From contig CAJXRQ010000002.1 in the NCBI GenBank assembly GCA_913060505.1, positions 62,001 to 126,000 on the forward strand: 64,000 bases of DNA. The letters are read 5' to 3'. This DNA comes from an uncultured Desulfovibrio sp. Its GTDB lineage: Bacteria; Desulfobacterota; Desulfovibrionia; Desulfovibrionales; Desulfovibrionaceae. The translations under genes were made by a program, and so were the position numbers. Below the pieces are notes generated by a model that was not told the origin of the DNA, ran no database searches, and saw nothing but the letters and a program-made list of their open reading frames with translations. Shown one piece after another: positions 56,046 through 64,000 of the stretch; positions within the stretch are counted from its first letter, which is position 1; the number at the start of each line of letters is the position of its first letter.

Positions 56046-58157
56046 ATGTCCACCAATTTGTACATCACGGCGACAGAAGAGAGGAGCGGCAAGTCCGCAA
56101 TTGTTCTCGGAGTCATGCAGCTGCTTATGCGCGAAGTGCATAAGGCGGCTTTTTTTCGGCCGATCATCAACGATCCGGGCGAAGGCAACCGGGACCACGA
56201 CATCAATTTGATCCTCAGTGAATACCAGCTCGACATCCCTTATGAGGACACCTACGCCTATACGCTGAAAGAAGCGCGCGAACTGATTAATTCAGGTCAG
56301 CATGCTCTTCTTTTGGAGAATATCCTCAAAAAGTACAAGCAGCTGGAAGCAAAGTACAACTTTGTTCTTTGCGAGGGCACTGATTTTCAGGGTAAGGATT
56401 CGGCATTTGAGTTTGACCTCAATGCCGACATTGCCGCCAACCTCGGTGCCCCGGTGCTGGTTGTGGCCTCCGGTCGCAAGAAGAGCGCTGATGAGATCGT
56501 GAGCCTCACCCAGCTGACCATCGATGCTCTTAAGGATAAGAGCCTTGATGTCGCTGCAGCCATCATCAACCGCGTGGACAATGGCGACGCCAAGGATATT
56601 GTTGCCAAGATCCAGAGCAAGGCTCAGTGCAAGGAAACACTCGTCTACGCCATTGGTGAAGATGAAAGCCTTGGTAATCCGAGCATGGATGACGTCTGCC
56701 GCTGGCTTGACGGCAAGGTGCTTTACGGCCACGGCCGTATGGACACTTTGGTGGACAATTACATTATCGCTGCCATGCAGATCGGCAATTTCCTCGAATA
56801 TATCGATGAAGGTAGCCTGATCATCACGCCTGGTGACCGTTCCGACATTACATTGGCATCTTTGGCGTCCCGGCTGTCCAGCTCCTATCCCAACATTGCC
56901 GGCGTTGTGCTGACTGGCGGAATTAATCCGTCGCCGTCTGTGCATCGGTTGATCGAAGGTTGGACAGGTGTACCGGTGCCTGTGGTTTCCGTCGAGGGCC
57001 ACACATATCAGGCTACACAGAAGCTCAACGAGCTTTATGGCCGTATTCAGCCGGATGATCAGAAAAAGATCGCTTCCGCATTGGGACTGTTTGAATCCAG
57101 CGTTGATGTACGCGCTCTGCGTGAGCGTGTGGTTGAACGCAAGTCTTCCAGGATTACTCCCAAGATGTTCGAGTACAGCTTGGTGGAAAAAGCTGCTGGT
57201 GACCGTCAGCGTATCGTGCTGCCTGAAGGCTCGGGCGAACGCGTACTGCGCGCCACGGACATCCTGTTGCGTCGGGCCGTCGCGGATATCACGTTGCTCG
57301 GACCTGTGGATGAAGTCCTGCATAAGGCCAACGGCCTAGGACTGGACATCTCTGCTGCCAGGATCATCAATCCCGTGGAATCCGAATTCTTCGAGGACTA
57401 CAAGCAGACCTACATGGAGCTGCGCAAGAAGAAGGGCGTGACTGAGGATATTGCGTATGACCGCATGTCCGATCCGACCTACTTTGGCACCATGATGGTC
57501 TACAAGGGCGAAGCCGACGGTATGGTTTCCGGATCTGTCAACACTACGGCACACACCATTCGTCCTGCATTCGAGATTATCAAGACCAAGCCCGGTGCGG
57601 CCATTGTTTCTTCCGTGTTCCTGATGTGCCTCAAGGACAGGGTACTGGTGTTCGGCGACTGCGCCGTGAACCCCAACCCCGAAGCCCCGCAGCTGGCTGA
57701 GATCGCCATTTCTTCGGCACAGACAGCCCGTATTTTCGGAGTTGATCCCCGTGTTGCCATGCTCAGTTACTCCACAGGTGCTTCCGGTTCCGGAGCCGAT
57801 GTCGAGAAAATTATTGAAGCTACGGATTTGGCTCGCAAGCGTGCACAGGAGTGCTGCCCGGATCTGCCCATTGAAGGACCTCTGCAGTATGATGCCGCCA
57901 TCGATCCCGATGTTGCGGCTACCAAACTGCCCGATAGCGAAGTGGCCGGACGTGCCACCGTTTTTGTGTTCCCGGATTTGAATGCCGGTAACAACACTTA
58001 CAAGGCTGTTCAACGTGCCGCTCAGGCCGTGGCTATCGGACCTGTGCTCCAGGGCCTGAACAAGCCTGTTAACGATTTGTCCCGCGGATGTACCGTACCC
58101 GATATTGTCAACACCGTGGCCATTACCGCCATTCAGGCTCAGGCCGAAAAGGAATAG
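56046..58157 (+). CDS. pta: phosphate acetyltransferase (long form)
   Basis: I start at ATG 56046, eight bases behind AGGA; an ATG at 56040 is too close to it. This gives 703 residues. The N-terminus is a BioD-like P-loop domain (YITATEERSGKSAIVLGV) followed by DRTGG-type sequence. The C-terminal PTA domain begins QRIVLPEGSGERVLRATD near residue 390 and includes GEADGMVSGSVNTTAHT and YSTGASGSGADVEK. It converts acetyl-CoA and Pi to acetyl phosphate. ackA follows directly. Confidence 0.97.
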   Translation: MSTNLYITATEERSGKSAIVLGVMQLLMREVHKAAFFRPIINDPGEGNRDHDINLILSEYQLDIPYEDTYAYTLKEARELINSGQHALLLENILKKYKQLEAKYNFVLCEGTDFQGKDSAFEFDLNADIAANLGAPVLVVASGRKKSADEIVSLTQLTIDALKDKSLDVAAAIINRVDNGDAKDIVAKIQSKAQCKETLVYAIGEDESLGNPSMDDVCRWLDGKVLYGHGRMDTLVDNYIIAAMQIGNFLEYIDEGSLIITPGDRSDITLASLASRLSSSYPNIAGVVLTGGINPSPSVHRLIEGWTGVPVPVVSVEGHTYQATQKLNELYGRIQPDDQKKIASALGLFESSVDVRALRERVVERKSSRITPKMFEYSLVEKAAGDRQRIVLPEGSGERVLRATDILLRRAVADITLLGPVDEVLHKANGLGLDISAARIINPVESEFFEDYKQTYMELRKKKGVTEDIAYDRMSDPTYFGTMMVYKGEADGMVSGSVNTTAHTIRPAFEIIKTKPGAAIVSSVFLMCLKDRVLVFGDCAVNPNPEAPQLAEIAISSAQTARIFGVDPRVAMLSYSTGASGSGADVEKIIEATDLARKRAQECCPDLPIEGPLQYDAAIDPDVAATKLPDSEVAGRATVFVFPDLNAGNNTYKAVQRAAQAVAIGPVLQGLNKPVNDLSRGCTVPDIVNTVAITAIQAQAEKE

Positions 58158-58163
58158 ATGCTT

Positions 58164-59378
58164 ATGAAAATCCTAGTTTTGAACGCTGGCAGCTCTTCTC
58201 TCAAGTATCAACTGATCGACATGGAAAACGAATCCGTGTTGTGCAGTGGACTTGTGGAGCGCATTGGACTCGAGATGGGCGTGGTTGCCTACAAGAAAGC
58301 CCCTGATACCGATGCCGAGAGCAAGACTGTCATCGATATGGAAATCCCCACGCATAACGAAGGTTTGCTCAAGGTTATCGAGCTGATCACGGAAGGTGAA
58401 ACCGCCGTTATCAAAGACAAGTCGGAAATCGACGCTTTGGGACACCGCATCGTGCATGGTGGTGAGTACTTCAGTGAACCCACCGTAGTGGACGACGAAG
58501 TGGTGAAGGGCATCGAAGCCTGCATCCCTCTGGCTCCGCTGCACAACGCCGCTCACCTTGCCGGAATCAAGGTCGGAACCAACCTGTTCCCCGGCGTTCC
58601 TCAGGTGGTGGTGTTCGATACGGCCTTCCATCAGACTCTGCCTGAACATGCCTACATGTATGCGTTGCCGTATGAGATGTATACGGAGAACAAAATCCGT
58701 CGTTACGGTGCCCACGGCACTTCTCACAAGTATGTGGCTAGCGAAATGGCAAGACTGTTGGGAAAACCTGCCGAAGAGTGCAACATTATCACCGTGCACC
58801 TTGGTAACGGCAGTTCCATGTCGGCTGTGAAAAACGGAAAGTGCGTTGATACCTCCATGGGCCTGACTCCGCTGGCCGGACTGGTCATGGGAACGCGTTG
58901 CGGCGACATTGACCCGGCTGTTGTCGCCTTTCTGGCCCGCAACAAAGGCATGAGTGTGGAAGATATCGATACGTTGCTCAACAAGAAGTCCGGTCTTGAA
59001 GGTATGTGCGGCATGTCCGACATGCGGGACATTCATGCCGCAGCGGACAAGGGTGATGAGCGTGCTGCCATGGCTGTGGCTGTGCAGACCTATCGCAATA
59101 AGAAATATATTGGATCTTACATGGCTGTTTTGGGCCGTGTGGACGCAATAGTGTTCACCGCAGGCATTGGTGAAAATGACGACATTGTTCGTTGGGAAAG
59201 CCTGAAGGATATGGAGAACTTCGGCATTGTTCTGGACAAAGCCGCCAATGCGAAGCGGTCCGGAGAGCCGAGAAAGATCAGCGCTGCCAACAGTGCTGTA
59301 GACGTGTGGGTCATCCCCACCAACGAGGAATTGGCCATTGCTCGGGAAACGCGGGATATTCTCGCGGCCAAGGGGTAA
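58164..59378 (+). CDS. ackA: acetate kinase
   Basis: I start at ATG 58164 (MKILVLNAGSSSLKYQL); an ATG at 58158 adds two residues. It has 404 residues, as usual. Motifs: NAGSSSLKY, VFDTAFHQTLPE, HLGNGSSM, DTSMGLTPLAGLVMGTRCGDIDP in parts, and FTAGIGEN. It makes ATP and acetate from acetyl phosphate, the substrate-level step of lactate oxidation. It starts 6 bp after the pta stop. Confidence 0.98.
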   Translation: MKILVLNAGSSSLKYQLIDMENESVLCSGLVERIGLEMGVVAYKKAPDTDAESKTVIDMEIPTHNEGLLKVIELITEGETAVIKDKSEIDALGHRIVHGGEYFSEPTVVDDEVVKGIEACIPLAPLHNAAHLAGIKVGTNLFPGVPQVVVFDTAFHQTLPEHAYMYALPYEMYTENKIRRYGAHGTSHKYVASEMARLLGKPAEECNIITVHLGNGSSMSAVKNGKCVDTSMGLTPLAGLVMGTRCGDIDPAVVAFLARNKGMSVEDIDTLLNKKSGLEGMCGMSDMRDIHAAADKGDERAAMAVAVQTYRNKKYIGSYMAVLGRVDAIVFTAGIGENDDIVRWESLKDMENFGIVLDKAANAKRSGEPRKISAANSAVDVWVIPTNEELAIARETRDILAAKG

Positions 59379-59411
59379 AGCCAGTCCATTACTATTTCCC
59401 TCTTAGTGCGG

Positions 59412-59431
59412 GGGCGGCCTTCGGGCCGCCC
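59412..59431 (+). other. UUCG-tetraloop hairpin between ackA and lutC
   Basis: GGGCGGCC-TTCG-GGCCGCCC is a perfect 8-bp stem closed by a UUCG tetraloop, without a T-run. It lies in the only sizeable gap (76 bp) of the second half of the operon. A role in mRNA stability or partial polarity is inferred. Confidence 0.6.
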
Positions 59432-59454
59432 TGAGGGAAGAAAAGCGAGGAGCT

Positions 59455-60078
59455 ATGACTGATCAGGAACGTGTTGTATTGTTTAAGGAAAAGGCTGCTG
59501 CCGTTGCGGCAGAGGTCCACGAGGTGAAAACGTCTGCCGAGGCATTGGATTACATCGTTGACCTCTGTGACAAGAAGGAAGCTTGCCAATTGATGCCTGT
59601 GGGGTGTGAGGCACCGCTTTCCGACAAGGCCGAAGCTGTCTGCTCCGCCAAGCAGAAGAAGGTTATCGCCGCTCCGGGGTTGGACGCCAAGGAATTCAAG
59701 GCTCTCAAAACCCGCTGCGAAAAGGTCGGACTTGAACTGATTGATTCCGGCATGCGTGAGCACCTTGCCGGCATTGACATCGGGTTTACCGAAGTCCAAC
59801 TCGGCATTGCCGAAACCGGTACTGTCCTTTTGGCTTCCAAGAGTGAAGAGGTTCGTCTGGCTTCCATGGTCAGCGAGATTCATGTCGTAATGCTGCCCCA
59901 GTCCAAGATTGTGGAAACGTCTTATGACGCGGAAAAGTATTTGGTCGACGCCATGAAGGGCACGCCTGACTATCATGCCTTTATCACAGGACCAAGCCGG
60001 ACCGCCGATATTGAACGCGTTCTTGCTCTTGGCGTTCACGGCCCCCTGGAACTGCACATCTTGCTTCTGGAGGACTAG
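59455..60078 (+). CDS. lutC: LutC/LldG-like L-lactate utilisation protein
   Basis: This 207-residue protein has the LUD (DUF162) domain: GIDIGFTEVQLGIAETGTVLLAS near residue 105 and HVVMLPQSKIVET, then TGPSRTADIERVLALGVHGPLELHILLLED at the end in separate blocks. LutC is a non-catalytic subunit of the LutABC L-lactate dehydrogenase. lutB follows one base after its stop, so both are translated as a pair. Confidence 0.92.
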   Translation: MTDQERVVLFKEKAAAVAAEVHEVKTSAEALDYIVDLCDKKEACQLMPVGCEAPLSDKAEAVCSAKQKKVIAAPGLDAKEFKALKTRCEKVGLELIDSGMREHLAGIDIGFTEVQLGIAETGTVLLASKSEEVRLASMVSEIHVVMLPQSKIVETSYDAEKYLVDAMKGTPDYHAFITGPSRTADIERVLALGVHGPLELHILLLED

Positions 60079-60079
60079 C

Positions 60080-62227
60080 ATGCAGAAAGCTGACAATCTC
60101 AAGGAATATCGCGAAGAGTTGCACGAGTCCCTGAACAATGATTTTCTGCGGACTTCTCTTGACAAGTTTGCCGTGGCCTACAAGGCCGGACGCGCCAATG
60201 CTTTCAAGGACATGGACGTCAAAGGTTTAATTCGCAAGATCGCGGACTCCAAGGACTATGCCGCCCAGCATATTGATGAACTGTACGAAGAGTTCAAGAA
60301 GAATGCGGAAGCCGCAGGCGTCAAAGTTCACTTTGCCAAGGATGCGGACGAAGCCAACAATATTATCTGTCGCATTGCGCAAGACACCAATTGCCGCACT
60401 GTCGTCAAGTCCAAGTCCATGACCGCAGAGGAAATTCTGCTGAACCATGCCTTGGAAGATCAGGGGTTGGAAGTTACGGAAACCGACTTGGGTGAATGGA
60501 TCATTCAGCTTCGGCATGAAGGTCCGAGCCACATGGTTATGCCAGCGATTCACCTTTCCCGTCATCAGGTCAAAGACCTGTTCACGAAAGTCACGGGTAA
60601 GGATCAGGAATCCGACATCGAGAAATTGGTCAAAGTTGCCCGGCGTGAACTCCGTCGCAAGTATGCCGAAGCTGACATGGGAATTTCCGGAGCCAACTTC
60701 GCCGTTGCCGAAACCGGTAGTATCGGTCTGGTTACCAACGAAGGTAATGCCCGTCTGGTCACGACACTGCCTCGTGTTCATGTCGCGCTCATGGGTATCG
60801 ACAAGTTGGTCCCCACGCTGCATGACGCTTTGCGTACTCTCAAAGTGTTGCCGCGTAACGCGACCGGGCAGGCCATCACATCTTATGTGACCTGGGTCAC
60901 CGGTGCCAACGAGTGTGCACCCGGACCGGACGGAAAAAAGGAAATCCATTTCGTGGTTCTGGACAATGGCCGCCGCGAATTGGCTGATGATCCTCTGTTC
61001 TCTCAGGTTTTGCGTTGTGTCCGTTGTGGTGCTTGCGCCAATGTTTGCCCAGTGTACCGTCTCGTCGGTGGGCATAAAATGGGCCACATTTACATTGGTG
61101 CCATCGGCTTGATTCTGACCTATTTCTTCCATGGAAAGGAAAAGGCGAAAAACCTGGTCCAGAACTGTATCAACTGCGAATCCTGCAAGGACATTTGCGC
61201 AGGCGGAATTGATTTGCCGAGGCTTATCAAGCAGATACATGCACGTATTCAGGATGAGGATGGCCATCCGCTGCCCAGTCTGCTGCTCGGCAAGCTACTG
61301 CGTAACCGTCGTTTGTTCCATACGCTGCTGCGCACTGCAAAATATGCACAGAAACCCATGAAGGAAGGCGAAGGTTATCTGCGCCATCTGCCCATGATGT
61401 TCAGTGACCAGAACTTCCGTGCTTTGCCGACGATCGCGGAAAAGCCGTTCCGCGACATGTGGAAAGACATTCGTCCCGATGTCAAGAATCCTAAATACCG
61501 GGTCGGTTTGTTCTCCGGTTGTGTACAGGATTTCGTCTACCCTGAGCAGATGAAAGCTTGTGTCAAGATTCTTGGCGATAATCAGGTGGAAATGGATTTC
61601 CCGGACAAACAGTCCTGCTGTGGCCTGCCGGTTCAGATGATGGGTGAGATGAAAGCCGCCAGAGACGTGGCCATCCAAAACCTGCGCGCTTTCCAGAAGG
61701 GGAACTACGATTACGTTATCACCTTGTGCGCTTCTTGTGCTTCGCATTTGAAACACAACTATCCCAAGTTGGTGGCCGGTGATCCGCATCTGGAATCGTT
61801 GGCTATGGAGTTTAGCCGCAAGGTCATTGACTACAGTTCCTTTGTTCATGACGTTCTTAAGGTTTCCGCTGATTCTTTCCGCAAGACCAATGAATCGGCA
61901 ACCTACCATGCTCCATGTCATTTGTGCCGTGGATTGGACGTTCATGAAGCGCCGCGTGATCTTATTAAGACTGCAGGTCTTGAATATCGCGAATGCGATG
62001 AAGAAGAAGTTTGCTGCGGCTTTGGCGGAACATTCTCCATGAAGTTCCCCGAACTCTCCAGTGAACTGCTGAAAAAGAAGCTCGACAATGTAGAAGCTAC
62101 TGGGGCCGACGTTTTGCTGACCGACTGCCCCGGCTGCATCATGCAGCTTCGTGGTGGACTGCGTCGACGTGGTTCCAAAATTCAGGTAAAGCATGTAGCT
62201 GAAGCTATGGCGGAGAATAAGAAATAG
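60080..62227 (+). CDS. lutB: LutB/LutA fusion, L-lactate dehydrogenase iron-sulfur subunit
   Basis: Starting at ATG 60080, behind an AGGA site inside the lutC end, gives 715 residues. The N-terminal LUD domain contains AETGSIGLVTNEGNARL near residue 215. Two 4Fe-4S motifs follow (CVRCGACANVC near 313, CINCESCKDIC near 370). The C-terminal third has two CCG domains: FSGCVQDFVYPEQ, QSCCGLPVQ, APCHLCRGLDVHEAP, VCCGFGGTFSMKFP and DCPGCIMQ. LutB and LutA are separate proteins in Bacillus; here both sets of domains are in one chain, as in other Desulfovibrio. It oxidises L-lactate to pyruvate. Terminators follow. Confidence 0.93.
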   Translation: MQKADNLKEYREELHESLNNDFLRTSLDKFAVAYKAGRANAFKDMDVKGLIRKIADSKDYAAQHIDELYEEFKKNAEAAGVKVHFAKDADEANNIICRIAQDTNCRTVVKSKSMTAEEILLNHALEDQGLEVTETDLGEWIIQLRHEGPSHMVMPAIHLSRHQVKDLFTKVTGKDQESDIEKLVKVARRELRRKYAEADMGISGANFAVAETGSIGLVTNEGNARLVTTLPRVHVALMGIDKLVPTLHDALRTLKVLPRNATGQAITSYVTWVTGANECAPGPDGKKEIHFVVLDNGRRELADDPLFSQVLRCVRCGACANVCPVYRLVGGHKMGHIYIGAIGLILTYFFHGKEKAKNLVQNCINCESCKDICAGGIDLPRLIKQIHARIQDEDGHPLPSLLLGKLLRNRRLFHTLLRTAKYAQKPMKEGEGYLRHLPMMFSDQNFRALPTIAEKPFRDMWKDIRPDVKNPKYRVGLFSGCVQDFVYPEQMKACVKILGDNQVEMDFPDKQSCCGLPVQMMGEMKAARDVAIQNLRAFQKGNYDYVITLCASCASHLKHNYPKLVAGDPHLESLAMEFSRKVIDYSSFVHDVLKVSADSFRKTNESATYHAPCHLCRGLDVHEAPRDLIKTAGLEYRECDEEEVCCGFGGTFSMKFPELSSELLKKKLDNVEATGADVLLTDCPGCIMQLRGGLRRRGSKIQVKHVAEAMAENKK

Positions 62228-62235
62228 CATGCATG

Positions 62236-62307
62236 AGGCCCGGGTTCGGTTGGACCGCAATCCCTAGAAGTGACGCCACGCTTATTCCGTAGTCCGGGTC
62301 TTTTTTT
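62236..62307 (+). terminator. long terminator after lutB
   Basis: AGGCCCGG/CCGGGTCT (8 bp with one G-U) encloses a 50-nt loop and is followed by seven T. The long loop may hold more structure. Confidence 0.7.
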
Positions 62308-62335
62308 GGATCTCCCGCCATGGGGTGGGAGATCC
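62308..62335 (+). other. 9-bp hairpin downstream of the lactate operon terminator
   Basis: GGATCTCCC/GGGAGATCC with a 10-nt loop. A T6 stretch comes 9 bases later, so it may be a back-up terminator. Confidence 0.55.
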
Positions 62336-62369
62336 ATTACGATTTTTTCATATTGTGCACATATGCACA

Positions 62370-62392
62370 TTTGCCTTCGGGGGGGAGGCAAA
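62370..62392 (+). promoter_or_regulatory. hairpin in the chemoreceptor leader
   Basis: TTTGCCT/AGGCAAA with a G7-containing loop ends 14 bp before the receptor ATG and just ahead of GGAGG. The preceding GTGCA-CATA-TGCAC (62356-62369) is a perfect inverted repeat. Their roles are unknown. Confidence 0.35.
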
Positions 62393-62406
62393 ATTTGGAG
62401 GGTGCA

Positions 62407-64000
62407 ATGACTGAGAGCGTTCACAGATCGAAACTTTCTGCTTCTGTAGTGGCCGGTAGTATTTATACTGCGGCCTTTGTTGTTTGTGCTGTAGCAGTAT
62501 ATTTGTTGCATTTGGCCCAGGCCGGATGGGGCTTTATGAGTGCGGTGCTGGTTGCCCTCGCCTTACTGGGGGGTGCTTTGCTTTGCTGGGTGCTTTCATG
62601 CCGAGTTACTCGTTCAACTGTTGTCTTGCAGAATTTTTTGCATAATATTGCCATGGGCAATTATTCTGCAACCTTGGAAGGTCCTTTTCAGGGAGAATTT
62701 GTAAATCTTGAAGCCTCAGCTCGGGAACTTGTACGCTGCTACAAAGATCGCTTGGGCTACGCTCAGGGAATCCTTGACGGTCTCCCCGTGGCAACTTGCG
62801 TCGTTGATACGGATCAACGCCTGACCTTCGTTAACCGTGAATGCATGGAAATGATGGAATTGGATCATGATCCGGAAGAATATTATGGAAAAAAACTCTC
62901 TCAGATTTTGTACAAGGATGATCGGGATGCCGTGATCGGCGATTGCATGCGCAAAAACTACAAGATTCACCATCATGAAGCCCATTTTATTACAGACAGA
63001 GGTCGCGAAATTGTCGTTATGGCCAATCTGTCTCCCTTGGCGGACCTCGAAGGCAAAATTATTGGTGGTTTTTGCATGTATCTGGATGTGAGTGAGCTCA
63101 AGGATCGTGAGTGCCAGATATCCCAGCAAAACGAGAAAATTTCCCAGGCCGCGGGAGAGGCAGGAGACATTTCGTCTCGCTTGGCAGCCGCAGCTGAACA
63201 GTTGAGCCGTTCCGTCAGTTCGGCCCGTTCCGGAGCTGCAACCCAGCGGGAGCGGACAACGGAGACGGCCACGGCTATGGAAGAAATGAACGCCACTGTG
63301 ATGGAAGTTGCCCAACATGCCGTGGCTGCCGCAGAAAGTGCCGAGCAGGCCAAGGAAGAGGCTACCGGTGGCTCCTCTGTGGTTACGGAAGTAATCTCTG
63401 CCATTGACGAAGTCGAGAGCCGTGCCGGTGAATTGCATGAGTCCATGGAATCCTTGGGGAGCAAGGCTGAGGAGATTGGTAAGGTGCTGATCGTGATTGA
63501 GGATATTGCGGACCAGACCAATCTGTTGGCTTTGAACGCTGCTATCGAGGCTGCGCGTGCCGGTGAAGCTGGCCGTGGTTTTGCTGTTGTTGCGGATGAA
63601 GTTCGCAAACTGGCGGAAAAAACCATGCAGGCGACCTCCGAAGTTGGCGCAGCGGTCAGCAGCATCCAGGAAGGAGCCAAACACAACGTCAAGGCTACGC
63701 AAATTGCCGTACAATCCGTGGAAAAAAGTACAACTTTGGCCCGACAGTCCGGTGAGGCCTTGGAGAGGATTGTGACAGAGGCTGATGCCACGGCTGACCG
63801 GGTTCGGAGTATTGCGGCTGCAGCAGAGCAGCAGTCTGCTGCCAGCGAGGAAATCAATCAGGCTACTTTGGAAGTGAGTACCATTTCAGAACAGACGGAT
63901 GAAGAAATGAGCGCGGCTTCCGCAGCAGTGGAAGAGCTCTCCTTGCTGGCCGAGAACCTTGTTGCGCTTATCTCTTCGATGAGTAGCGACCATGATGATC
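62407..64000 (+). CDS. methyl-accepting chemotaxis protein with PAS domain (3' end missing)
   Basis: The frame is open from ATG 62407 to the right edge, 531 codons. Two hydrophobic segments lie near residues 15-35 and 40-62 with almost no periplasmic loop, followed by a HAMP-like helix region, a PAS domain (residues about 118-235; [17 protein letters not shown]) and the signalling domain. The signalling domain contains the hairpin-tip signature [20 protein letters not shown] and [19 protein letters not shown]. With little periplasmic sensor it probably senses redox or energy state through PAS. Its position after the lactate operon is suggestive only. Confidence 0.93.
   Translation, partial: MTESVHRSKLSASVVAGSIYTAAFVVCAVAVYLLHLAQAGWGFMSAVLVALALLGGALLCWVLSCRVTRSTVVLQNFLHNIAMGNYSATLEGPFQGEFVNLEASARELVRCYKDRLGYAQGILDGLPVATCVVDTDQRLTFVNRECMEMMELDHDPEEYYGKKLSQILYKDDRDAVIGDCMRKNYKIHHHEAHFITDRGREIVVMANLSPLADLEGKIIGGFCMYLDVSELKDRECQISQQNEKISQAAGEAGDISSRLAAAAEQLSRSVSSARSGAATQRERTTETATAMEEMNATVMEVAQHAVAAAESAEQAKEEATGGSSVVTEVISAIDEVESRAGELHESMESLGSKAEEIGKVLIVIEDIADQTNLLALNAAIEAARAGEAGRGFAVVADEVRKLAEKTMQATSEVGAAVSSIQEGAKHNVKATQIAVQSVEKSTTLARQSGEALERIVTEADATADRVRSIAAAAEQQSAASEEINQATLEVSTISEQTDEEMSAASAAVEELSLLAENLVALISSMSSDHDD

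Overview
The window reads as chromosomal DNA of a sulfate-reducing bacterium of the Desulfovibrionaceae (Desulfovibrio / Pseudodesulfovibrio type). The main reason is the right-hand third. It holds a sigma-54-type two-component system, a single-chain pyruvate:ferredoxin oxidoreductase, a lactate permease, a D-lactate dehydrogenase pair, phosphotransacetylase, acetate kinase and a LutC/LutB L-lactate dehydrogenase pair. This is the organic-acid-oxidation block known from D. vulgaris (recalled from memory as DVU3025-DVU3033, regulator LurR). Codon use and gene density look uniform. I saw no tRNA, rRNA, CRISPR array, insertion sequence or prophage gene.

Layout. (1) 1-7.4 kb, minus strand: a 2-hydroxyacyl-CoA dehydratase activase cut by the left edge, a MarR regulator, and an envelope export operon (RND/MMPL exporter, LolA-like protein, outer-membrane barrel). 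(2) 7.7-10 kb: a YheT-like hydrolase and an M29 aminopeptidase, divergent. (3) 10-18 kb, plus strand: grpE, dnaK, an LpoA/LppC-like lipoprotein, gatC-gatA and a glycosyltransferase. (4) 18-21.5 kb: a C69 dipeptidase, mnmA and a small TPR lipoprotein. (5) 21.7-29 kb, plus strand: mtaB, then a compact housekeeping operon yicC-remA-gmk-pyrF-TPR-HDOD-recJ. (6) 29-35.7 kb: a DksA/TraR zinc-finger protein, an APH-fold kinase, umuD-umuC, a small unknown protein, a DUF401 transporter, a cysteine-rich ferredoxin-like protein and a DUF202 membrane protein. (7) 35.8-41.4 kb: a Tat-exported aspartate 4-decarboxylase, typA and aspartase aspA. (8) 41.8-43.2 kb: rlpA and a glycine-zipper lipoprotein facing a shared terminator. 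(9) 43.3-62.2 kb: the hybrid kinase, sigma-54 regulator and lactate-to-acetate operon. (10) From 62.4 kb: a PAS-containing chemotaxis receptor that runs off the right edge.

How it works together. Lactate enters through the permease. Both isomers are oxidised to pyruvate, D-lactate by the FAD/Fe-S pair and L-lactate by LutC/LutB. PFOR makes acetyl-CoA and reduced ferredoxin, and Pta/AckA convert acetyl-CoA to acetate plus ATP. The region in front of por carries a good -24/-12 sigma-54 promoter, two near-identical 17-bp sites in inverted orientation about 96 and 207 bp upstream, and a terminator-like leader hairpin. The adjacent kinase/regulator pair is the obvious controller.

The least explained parts are the MarR-linked exporter/activase cluster with repeated palindromes, two 9-nt C/G homopolymers at gene starts, the periplasmic aspartate decarboxylase, and several stable hairpins without uridine tracts inside the lactate operon. 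No wholly new system is evident. The most promising under-described unit is the MarR/exporter/activase cluster.
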